Shown: piece after piece, positions 1-4,900 of the stretch
Position numbering within the stretch: the stretch's first letter is position 1
Layout: each line of letters opens with the position of its first letter
Source: Labilithrix luteola
GTDB lineage: Bacteria > Myxococcota_A > Polyangia > Polyangiales > Polyangiaceae
Direction: 5' to 3'
Assembly: GCA_026225435.1 (NCBI GenBank)
Contig: JAMFST010000252.1
Span: 1-8,106 of the forward strand
Length of the DNA stretch: 8,106 nt
The notes under the pieces: model-generated
Told to the model about the DNA's origin: nothing
Seen by the model: the letters and a program-made list of their open reading frames with translations, nothing else
Databases searched by the model: none
Position numbers and translations under genes: made by a program

Positions 1-186
1 CAGCCGATCCTGCGCCTTGGTGAAAGCGGTGCCGAGGTAGTCCTCGTCCATCGCCTTCTTGTCGAGCAGACGGGCCTCCTTCTCGACCCGCGGATTCGAC
101 GCGAAGGCTCGCGGAGCCAGCGCCAAAGACAGGAGCGACACGATCAGAAAGACGCACCCGAGGATGCGCGCGCGAAGAAACGCCAC
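1..186 (-). CDS. Exported protein, N-terminal fragment (3' end outside window)
   Basis: The reading frame is open from a GTG at 186 to the left edge (62 codons), so only the N-terminus is visible. A good ribosome binding site, AAGGAG, lies four bases before the GTG and supports this start. Residues 1-29 form a signal peptide: a short basic start (FLRAR), a hydrophobic core (about residues 9-23) and a likely type I cleavage after A-F-A (about residue 29). There is no lipobox. The mature part begins charged and helical (KEARLLDKKAMDEDYLGTAF), which I associate with TPR-like exported proteins of Myxococcota, but no complete repeat is visible and the function is unknown. It starts 26 bases after the stop of the upstream lipoprotein gene in the same direction, so the two are probably cotranscribed. 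Confidence 0.7.
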   Translation of the reverse strand, partial: MAFLRARILGCVFLIVSLLSLALAPRAFASNPRVEKEARLLDKKAMDEDYLGTAFTKAQDRL

Positions 187-212
187 CTGACTCCTTTACA
201 ACGATTGCCGGG

Positions 213-515
213 TCAACGGGGCAGGACGACGGCCTGCTCGGCGCTTCGGTACGCGGCGCGGGCGTCGCCGGTGCCGCCGATCCCCAGGCGCCCGTCGCGA
301 GCGGCCCGGGCGTCGATCAGGTGCTCCTCCGCGTCGTAGACCTCGAAGGCCGAGTCCCCACCCGAGTCGCGACGGCTGGTGCGCGCCTCCTCGAGGCGAT
401 GCTCCGCCGCGGCGATCAACGCGTCACGCGACGACCCCGCGCAGCCCGAGCACACGAGACAGCCCATCAGGAAGAGGCCACCTCGCAGGACGCGCTCGCG
501 CTTGACGCACATCAC
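213..515 (-). CDS. Small putative lipoprotein, DUF4398-like helical
   Basis: A 100-residue protein with a basic N-terminus (KRERVLRGG), a hydrophobic segment (residues 13-24) and a likely lipidated Cys25 in VCSGC. The -3 residue is Cys rather than the usual Leu, so the lipobox is imperfect; Cys19 after LMG is a less likely alternative. The mature part (30-100) is Ala/Glu/Arg-rich and predicted helical, with AEEHLIDARAARD typical of the envelope DUF4398 type, but the family match is from memory only. I chose GTG at 515 because GAGG lies nine bases upstream; ATG at 512 is the alternative. The gene begins 30 bases after the lexA stop and ends 26 bases before the next exported protein, all in one direction. 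A shared envelope role with that next gene is inferred. No enzymatic motif is seen. Confidence 0.68.
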   Translation of the reverse strand: MMCVKRERVLRGGLFLMGCLVCSGCAGSSRDALIAAAEHRLEEARTSRRDSGGDSAFEVYDAEEHLIDARAARDGRLGIGGTGDARAAYRSAEQAVVLPR

Positions 516-545
516 GCGAGGCTACCTCAGTTCGTCAGCGGCTTG

Positions 546-1316
546 TCAGAGACGGCGGAAGACGCCCACCACCACACCGAGGAGCATCGTCGGGCGGAAG
601 TCGACGGCGCGCACGAGGATGGCAGCCATGTCCTTGTTCGCCGGCTCGAAGCGGACGTAGTCCTTCTCCGGGTAGTAATACTTCACCGTCGCCTCGTCTC
701 CGATGAGGGCGACGACGATGTCTCCGCGCTGGGCGGTGAGCTGCTTGCGGACGAAGATGTAGTCGCCGCTGAGGATGCCGGCCTCGATCATCGAGTCGCC
801 GTGGACCTTGAGGCCGAAGACCTCACGGCCGCCCTTCACCAGGCCGCGGTCGATCTTCACCGTGTCGACGACGTGCTCCTCCGCGAGGAGCGGGACGCCG
901 GCGGCGACGCGGCCGAGGACCGGGATCTCGACGAAGTCGTCATCCCGCAGGTCGTCCATCCCCTCGAGCGCCAGCGGTACCTGCTCGGACGCGCCGTACC
1001 GGGCGGAGCCGTGCGTGCTGGAGGCGCCGTGCGACGGATGGGACGCATGCGACCCGTTGCCGTTGGCGGCGACGCCGTTGGTCGCTTCGCCGTTGCTCGC
1101 GGCGAGGGAGACCGGACGGAGCGCGCGGGACTTCATGTCCTCGCGGGTGAGGTAGCCCTTGCGCTCGAGAGCGCGCAGGTGGTCGTTGACTCCGTTGGTC
1201 GAGCGGATGCCCATGCGGGCGCCAATCTCGCGGAGCGTGGGGGGGTACCCGCGGTCGCTGATCGACTGCCGGATGTAATCCAGAACCATCTGCTGCCGCT
1301 CAGTAAGTCCGACCAT
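546..1316 (-). CDS. lexA: LexA SOS repressor with extended linker
   Basis: LexA represses DNA-damage genes and inactivates itself by RecA-stimulated cleavage. The 256-residue protein has an N-terminal winged helix-turn-helix (residues 1-65, beginning GLTERQQMVLDYI, with recognition helix around STNGVNDHLRALERKGYL). The C-terminal S24 peptidase domain spans about 128-256. Cleavage would fall at Ala139-Gly140 in RVAAGVP; the catalytic dyad is Ser175 (GDSMI) and Lys212 (EATVK). The domain ends in the usual GVVVGVFRRL. Escherichia coli LexA is 202 residues; the excess here is an Asn/Gly/Ser/His-rich linker at about 73-125. ATG 1316 is preferred over the in-frame GTG 1340 because LexA proteins start just before the LTxRQ motif and because the promoter and operator signals lie at 1327-1355. 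It follows the cNMP-binding gene by 80 bp and precedes a small lipoprotein gene by 30 bp. Confidence 0.96.
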   Translation of the reverse strand: MVGLTERQQMVLDYIRQSISDRGYPPTLREIGARMGIRSTNGVNDHLRALERKGYLTREDMKSRALRPVSLAASNGEATNGVAANGNGSHASHPSHGASSTHGSARYGASEQVPLALEGMDDLRDDDFVEIPVLGRVAAGVPLLAEEHVVDTVKIDRGLVKGGREVFGLKVHGDSMIEAGILSGDYIFVRKQLTAQRGDIVVALIGDEATVKYYYPEKDYVRFEPANKDMAAILVRAVDFRPTMLLGVVVGVFRRL

Positions 1317-1326
1317 CACGCTCGGC

Positions 1327-1355
1327 AGACTACTGAACACACGTCACCAGGTCAA
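1327..1355 (-). promoter_or_regulatory. Candidate lexA promoter
   Basis: Read on the minus strand, TTGACC (1355-1350) is followed after 17 bases by TAGTCT (1332-1327), a good -35 with a weak -10. Transcription would start near 1320, leaving only a few bases before the ATG at 1316, so the mRNA would be nearly leaderless; no strong ribosome binding site is visible, which fits. The position is judged by eye only. Confidence 0.4.
1332..1348 (-). promoter_or_regulatory. Candidate LexA box overlapping the lexA promoter
   Basis: On the minus strand this 17-mer ends in ACGTGTGTTCAG (1344-1333). That matches 12 of 12 positions of the corresponding part of the motif I recall for Myxococcus xanthus LexA (CTRHAMRYBYGTTCAGS). 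The first four positions and the last one do not match, giving 12 of 17 overall. It lies inside the spacer of the predicted promoter and touches the -10 element, the right place for autorepression. Confidence 0.4.
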
Positions 1356-1383
1356 GGACCGTCTGTGCAGGCTGCAACTAACC

Positions 1384-1400
1384 GCTGAACTGGGCGCTAG
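1384..1400 (-). promoter_or_regulatory. Second candidate LexA half-site upstream of lexA
   Basis: On the minus strand this reads CTAGCGCCCAGTTCAGC. The CTA start and GTTCAGC end fit the recalled myxobacterial LexA motif, the middle does not (12 of 17). It includes the TAG stop of the cNMP-binding gene. Its GTTCAG is 52 bp from the first one, about five helical turns. It may be a weak auxiliary operator or chance. Confidence 0.25.
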
Positions 1401-1930
1401 AACTTGGCGGAGGTGCTCAGGAAGGTGAGCTTGTCGTTGGAGTCGCGGATGCGGGCGGCGAGGATGCGGACGCAGCTCCACAGGACCTCGTAGGCGAGGT
1501 CTTTTTCGACGAACAGGAGGTCGTCGAAGGCCTCCTTGTTGATGACGAGCAGGCGGCAGCGCTCGTGAGCGCGAGCGTCGGCGGAGCGGGGCGACTCGTC
1601 GAAGAGGGCCATCTCGCCGAAGACTTCGCCCGGGCCGAGCACGGCGAGCGCTTCCTCCCCCATCCCGGCGACCTCGCGCGAGATGCGGACCCGGCCTTCG
1701 ACGAGGACGAAGAGCTTGTCGCCCACGTCCCCGTACTGGAAGATCCGCGTGCCGGTGGCATGCTGCTCCTCGTGGCTGATCGCGGCGATGCGCGCGAGCG
1801 CCTCCTGCGTCAGGCCGGCAAAGAGCGGGACCTTGGCGAGCTGTTCCTCACGCGCGAGCGGCGAGGTGGGCATCGGCGCGGCCGACGTGGCCGGGCCGCT
1901 TGCTTCGGTCTCGTCGCTGGCGAGCGTCAC
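1397..1930 (-). CDS. Stand-alone cyclic-nucleotide-binding domain protein
   Basis: A 177-residue protein made almost entirely of one CRP-type cNMP-binding beta-barrel (about residues 28-145, from EEQLAKVPLFAGLTQEALARI). The phosphate-binding cassette is GEVFGEMALFDESPRSADAR (101-120), with the Glu106 and Arg115 that contact cyclic nucleotide in CRP/PKA domains, so ligand binding is plausible. The C-terminus (about 145-177) is one helix ending in KLTFLSTSAKF. There is no winged-helix DNA-binding domain as in CRP/FNR, so it probably acts through protein contacts or as a ligand sink; this is inference. The start is uncertain: GTG 1930 keeps it clear of the divergent FHA gene, ATG 1873 is the alternative, and neither has a clear ribosome binding site. 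The open frame continues to 2158, but that extension overlaps the FHA gene and is not convincing protein. Confidence 0.87.
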   Translation of the reverse strand: MTLASDETEASGPATSAAPMPTSPLAREEQLAKVPLFAGLTQEALARIAAISHEEQHATGTRIFQYGDVGDKLFVLVEGRVRISREVAGMGEEALAVLGPGEVFGEMALFDESPRSADARAHERCRLLVINKEAFDDLLFVEKDLAYEVLWSCVRILAARIRDSNDKLTFLSTSAKF

Positions 1931-1940
1931 GGTACGGGAG

Positions 1941-1968
1941 GCTATCTCGGGCCGCCACGGTCCAGCAA
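1941..1968 (-). promoter_or_regulatory. Weak candidate promoter for the cNMP-binding gene
   Basis: In the 74-bp divergent gap, the minus strand carries TTGCTG (1968-1963) and, after 16 bases, GATAGC (1946-1941). The -10 match is poor. I found no equally good pair for the rightward FHA gene. Confidence 0.2.
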
Positions 1969-2004
1969 GTTGCAGGATCGGCACCGGACATGTGAGCTTT
2001 ACGT

Positions 2005-2730
2005 ATGCCGCGAAGAGAAGAACCTCGCATCGTGGTCCTGGCGACCCGCGAGCACGCGAGCCGCTGGGCGCAGCTGCTGAACCTGGGAGGGCACCGGGCC
2101 TCGATCGAGGACCCGACGAAGTACGCCCCCGACGCCGCGACGGCCGCCGGCGGCGCACGCGCGGTGGTCGTCGATGTCGACACTCCCCCTGCGCAAGCGA
2201 TCACCGCGGCGCTGCGGCAGGCGAAGATCCCGGTCATCCTCATGGTGGGGGACGACGCGAAGGCGCGCATCGAGGCGCTGCCCGACGCGCTCACCGTCTA
2301 CGTCGAGTGGCTCGCCGACGCGTACGCGTGCGGTGACGATCAGCTGCTGCCGGCGGTGGGCCTCGCGCTCGAGCCGCTCGAGGCTTCGGGCGAGTGCCTC
2401 CACCTCACCTTCCGCGGCACGCTCCCGCCGGCCGAGGTGCAATTTCCGCTCGGCACCGCGTTCCCGCTCCATCGCAGCGAGGCGGTGTTCGTCGGGCGTA
2501 GCCGCTCGACGCCGCTGCAGCTCGCCTCCCCTCACGTCGGCCGCGCGCACGCCGTGGTCGCCGCCCTCCCGGGGAACGATCTGCGCGCCGTGGTGAGCGA
2601 CCTGTCGAGCACCAACGGCACCTTCGTCCGCGGCCAGCGCGCCCTCTCGGAGCTCATCGCCGCCGGTGACGAGCTGTACGTCGCCGGCTACCGCTTCGTC
2701 GTCGAAGTGCTGCCGACGTTCTCGGCGTAG
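2005..2730 (+). CDS. FHA-domain protein with degenerate receiver-like N-terminus
   Basis: A 241-residue soluble protein. The C-terminal part (about 159-237) is a forkhead-associated domain, which binds phosphothreonine peptides. It shows VFVGRSRSTPLQL (161-173), the VGRAH segment (178-182) where the usual motif is S-R-x-H, and SSTNGTFVRG (201-210). The Asn and His signatures are present, but Gly179 replaces the conserved Ser, so binding may be altered. Residues 7-105 alternate strands and helices like a response-regulator receiver: RIVVLAT, ARAVVVDVDTP with an Asp where the phosphoacceptor would be, then IPVILMVGDD. The acidic pair after strand 1 and the Lys after strand 5 are not evident, so it looks like a pseudo-receiver; this assignment is tentative. 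ATG 2005 has no clear ribosome binding site. It is divergent from the cNMP-binding gene. A partner Ser/Thr kinase is not in the window. Confidence 0.88.
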   Translation: MPRREEPRIVVLATREHASRWAQLLNLGGHRASIEDPTKYAPDAATAAGGARAVVVDVDTPPAQAITAALRQAKIPVILMVGDDAKARIEALPDALTVYVEWLADAYACGDDQLLPAVGLALEPLEASGECLHLTFRGTLPPAEVQFPLGTAFPLHRSEAVFVGRSRSTPLQLASPHVGRAHAVVAALPGNDLRAVVSDLSSTNGTFVRGQRALSELIAAGDELYVAGYRFVVEVLPTFSA

Positions 2731-2750
2731 CGCACGCCTCGGCGCGCGCT
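2729..2750. terminator. Hairpin in the convergent gap, possible bidirectional terminator
   Basis: AGCGCACGC (2729-2737), loop CTCG, then GCGCGCGCT (2742-2750) form nine-base arms. One A-C mismatch on the plus strand becomes a G-U wobble on the minus strand. It overlaps the stop codons of both converging genes. There is no T-run on either side, so intrinsic termination is doubtful. Confidence 0.3.
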
Positions 2751-3985
2751 CAGTCCTGGACGATCACGATGCGGTGATCGTCGCGCAGGCTGACGTGCCC
2801 CTGATCACCGGCGCAGCTCCAGCAGCTGGTCCAGATCAGCTCCTTGCGGCGATGCGGGTCGAAGGCGAGCGCCACCGGCGACAGATCGTTCTGCATGAGG
2901 AACGACGAGGCGAGGCGGTAGTTGCCGCCGGCGAGCGGGTAGAGCGCGACGACGAAGCTGCTCGACTTGCCGTGCCCGACCACCACCAGGAGCTCGGCGC
3001 CCGGCTCCGGTGACCAGAGCACCGGCGACTCGGTGAAGGTGACGTTCTCCCGTGAGCCGGTGGACTTGTTGGCGATGGCGTTGGCATCGCCCGGGTCGAA
3101 GAACTTCACGTCCTGCGCGACGCGCGACAGCTCCGGTACCTTGGCGAAGATGGCGGCGATCTCGCCGGCGTCGAGCTTCGGGCGGCGGAAGGGGACGTTG
3201 GTGGCCGGCTCGGGGACCGCGGCGGCGCTGGCGTTGCCGTGGCAGCAGCGGAAGGTGGCGCCGGGATCGCTCTTGTCGGGCGCGGTCGCGGTGCGGCCGG
3301 CGCAGCGATGGGCGTCGCCGCGCTGGTCGTCGCCGGCGGTCCACTCGCGGGTGGCGCCCATCGCGCGCGCGCCGGAGGGGCTGGCGCAGGTGGCCGGCTC
3401 CTTGTCGCAGTCGGGGTTCCAGTAGCGGCCGGTCGCGTGCTCGTCGGCGCCCGGTCCGGCGTCGGCGGCGTCGTTCGGCCCCTTGCAGGCGCGTTCCCAC
3501 TCGAGCTCGGTGCACAGACGCGCGCCATGCTCGCTGCAAGCGGCGGCGGCCGCCTCGCGGGTGACTCCGGTGCGCGTGGGCTGCGCCGGATCGTTGGGGA
3601 ACGGGAGCGCGTCGATGCCGAAGGCGCCGAGGTCCACGGGCACCTCCGCCGGCTCCTCCGTCGGATCGCGCCCCGGATCGCCCGGGGTGCTCCCTGCGAG
3701 CAGCTTGCCCGCGGGGATCTGCACGATCTGCCCCGCCTTGGCCGGCGTGCGCGGCGCGAAGACGTGGGCCTCCTCGCGCGAGCGCATCACCTCCGGGATC
3801 GCCACCGCGGCGTCGGCGGTCGCACCGGGAAACGAGAGCGCCGCGGCCTCCGCGTCGGCCGCCGCGTCCACGCCGGCGTCGCTGGAGTCGTGCTTGCTGC
3901 AGGAGAGCGCAGCCGCACCGACCGCGGCGCTCGCCACCATGAGGAGAACGGAAGTCGGGAAACGTACGGAGCGGGCGCCCTTCAC
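2750..3985 (-). CDS. Lipoprotein with FGE/SUMF1-like domain, probably non-catalytic
   Basis: A 411-residue exported protein. GTG 3985 is chosen because AAAGG precedes it and it overlaps the upstream stop as GTGA; the frame is open further upstream (to 4327), but that part lies over the neighbouring gene. Residues 1-28 are a signal peptide with lipidated Cys29 (AALSC), followed by an Asp/Ala-rich linker. Residues 86-248 resemble the formylglycine-generating-enzyme (SUMF1) fold: IVQIPAGKLLAGSTPG, ARLCTELEWERACKG (155-169), GATREWTAGDD (about 210-220), HRCAGR (226-231) and FRCC (245-248). By my alignment to human SUMF1, the active-site Cys pair just before R-C-A is absent, so sulfatase activation is unlikely; a structural or binding role is inferred. 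Residues 271-411 form a separate beta-rich region ending with TSCWSCAGDQGHVSL, a Cys388-x2-Cys391 motif I cannot assign. Many cysteines suggest disulfides in the periplasm. Confidence 0.85.
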   Translation of the reverse strand: MKGARSVRFPTSVLLMVASAAVGAAALSCSKHDSSDAGVDAAADAEAAALSFPGATADAAVAIPEVMRSREEAHVFAPRTPAKAGQIVQIPAGKLLAGSTPGDPGRDPTEEPAEVPVDLGAFGIDALPFPNDPAQPTRTGVTREAAAAACSEHGARLCTELEWERACKGPNDAADAGPGADEHATGRYWNPDCDKEPATCASPSGARAMGATREWTAGDDQRGDAHRCAGRTATAPDKSDPGATFRCCHGNASAAAVPEPATNVPFRRPKLDAGEIAAIFAKVPELSRVAQDVKFFDPGDANAIANKSTGSRENVTFTESPVLWSPEPGAELLVVVGHGKSSSFVVALYPLAGGNYRLASSFLMQNDLSPVALAFDPHRRKELIWTSCWSCAGDQGHVSLRDDHRIVIVQD

Positions 3986-4737
3986 GCCGCCTTTCGTACC
4001 AGCCCCATCTGCCGTGCGACAGCATCGCGATACGCGAGCCAGCGGGTGAGCCCCTCCTCGCAGGTGGAAGCGACGATCTCGGCGACCGGACCGCTCTCGG
4101 GCACGTGCTCGAGGAAGCGCCAGGCGTCCCCGCGATGCGCCCCCTCGACCGCCGCGTGCGCCCGCGTCAGCTCCATCGCCTCGGGCGGACAGCCGTAGTG
4201 GACCACCAGCGGGTGCCGGAGCACCGCCTCCGGGCCGTGTGCGCGCACGAAGGTGCCGGCGAGCTCCGCGCGTTCGTTCACGCTCCCCTCGACGAAGATG
4301 GTGAGCAGCGCGACGGCGGCCTGCCATGGCTCCCCTGCCGAGCGCAGACGCAGCCAGTCGCGGTACTCGCGCGCCTCCGGGACGAGCCCGGCGACCAGGC
4401 CGGCACCCTCGTCGTCGCTGGCGAAGTCTCGCCGTGAGAATCCCAGCCCCTCCATCATCCGCAAGAACAGCTCGGGGTGCGGCGCGGTGCCCGACAGACG
4501 CCCGGTCTGCTCCTCGTAAAGGTTCTCGGCGAGCGACACGCGGACCGCTTCGATCGGCGGAACCTGCCCGAGCGCGCGGGCGAGCAAGACGGGGAAGTCA
4601 CGCACGTAGGTCGCATATTCGTGGCGGAAGTGGACCAGGAGCTGCCCCCGGTCCAGCCCTGGGCCGGTCAGCGACGGGTAGGCCCAGTGGTGCTTGCGGT
4701 CCATCGTGGCGAGCAGACGTTCGGCGAGCGGGTTCAT
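3982..4737 (-). CDS. Heme-oxygenase-like diiron enzyme, TenA/PqqC-type
   Basis: A 251-residue, all-helical cytoplasmic protein without a signal peptide. It belongs by eye to the iron-containing redox enzymes with a heme-oxygenase-like fold (the TenA/PqqC/HDO superfamily). Candidate metal ligands are present in order: Glu75/Glu76 in NLYEEQTG, His87 in HPELFLRM, Glu150 in FVEGSVNER, then His194-x3-Glu198-x2-His201 in AHAAVEGAH. This is the six-ligand pattern of HDO proteins, with Glu where many have Asp. Such enzymes use O2 on amino acids, fatty acids or cofactor precursors; the substrate cannot be told here. ATG 4737 (AGGGG just upstream, short spacing) begins a sequence that fits the family; the longer frame to 5190 covers the divergent gap and the phosphoesterase gene and is not protein-like. 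It is translationally coupled (GTGA, 4 nt) to the FGE-like lipoprotein. Confidence 0.83.
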   Translation of the reverse strand: MNPLAERLLATMDRKHHWAYPSLTGPGLDRGQLLVHFRHEYATYVRDFPVLLARALGQVPPIEAVRVSLAENLYEEQTGRLSGTAPHPELFLRMMEGLGFSRRDFASDDEGAGLVAGLVPEAREYRDWLRLRSAGEPWQAAVALLTIFVEGSVNERAELAGTFVRAHGPEAVLRHPLVVHYGCPPEAMELTRAHAAVEGAHRGDAWRFLEHVPESGPVAEIVASTCEEGLTRWLAYRDAVARQMGLVRKAA

Positions 4738-4746
4738 CGCCCCTGA

Positions 4747-4778
4747 ATCGTGACAAACGGCGCGCACATCGTCACGTT
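4747..4778. promoter_or_regulatory. Inverted repeat, candidate operator
   Basis: In the divergent gap, CGTGAC (4749-4754) and GTCACG (4771-4776) form a perfect six-base inverted repeat with arm starts 22 bp apart, about two helical turns. Extending each arm to ten bases keeps 8 of 10 matches. It begins ten bases upstream of the TenA-like ATG, where a repressor could block that gene. No regulator is identified. Confidence 0.3.
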
Positions 4779-4847
4779 TCCGTCGGAAGCCCCTGCGACA
4801 TCGCGTCGCGATCGCGCGCTGCGTTGCCAGTTGTTCACCGGGGCGTG

Positions 4848-4859
4848 GGCGAATTCGCC
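4848..4859. promoter_or_regulatory. 12-bp perfect palindrome upstream of the phosphoesterase gene
   Basis: GGCGAATTCGCC is a perfect palindrome about 41 bases before the phosphoesterase ATG, in the 163-bp divergent gap. It could be a dimer-binding site. I see no convincing -35/-10 pair around it, and one short palindrome in GC-rich DNA may be chance. Confidence 0.25.
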
Positions 4860-4900
4860 TTGCCTTCCGGCCCCGCGTCCAGAAATGTTGGAAGACCGGA

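Noticed and set aside
321..1388. 355-codon open frame on the plus strand opposite lexA
   Set aside because: Antisense to a clear LexA; composition is the Arg/Ala/His/Asp-rich pattern of GC-rich antisense frames, with no motif.
2071..2083. A third CTGAAC (GTTCAG) near the start of the FHA gene
   Set aside because: It lies inside coding sequence as ordinary codons and lacks the rest of the LexA motif.
1931..2158. 76-codon upstream extension of the cNMP-binding protein
   Set aside because: Overlaps the FHA gene start and is Arg/Ser/Gly-rich noise.
3986..4327. 114-codon upstream extension of the FGE-like lipoprotein
   Set aside because: Arg/Gly-rich, overlaps the TenA-like gene, and would bury the signal peptide and the AAAGG-GTG start.
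4807..4816. CGCGATCGCG palindrome
   Set aside because: Ten-base GC palindromes are common at this base composition; there is no symmetric extension and no positional logic.
4860..4888. TTGCCT-17-AAATGT as a promoter for the phosphoesterase gene
   Set aside because: It would start transcription within a few bases of the ATG and remove the GGAAG ribosome binding site from the mRNA.
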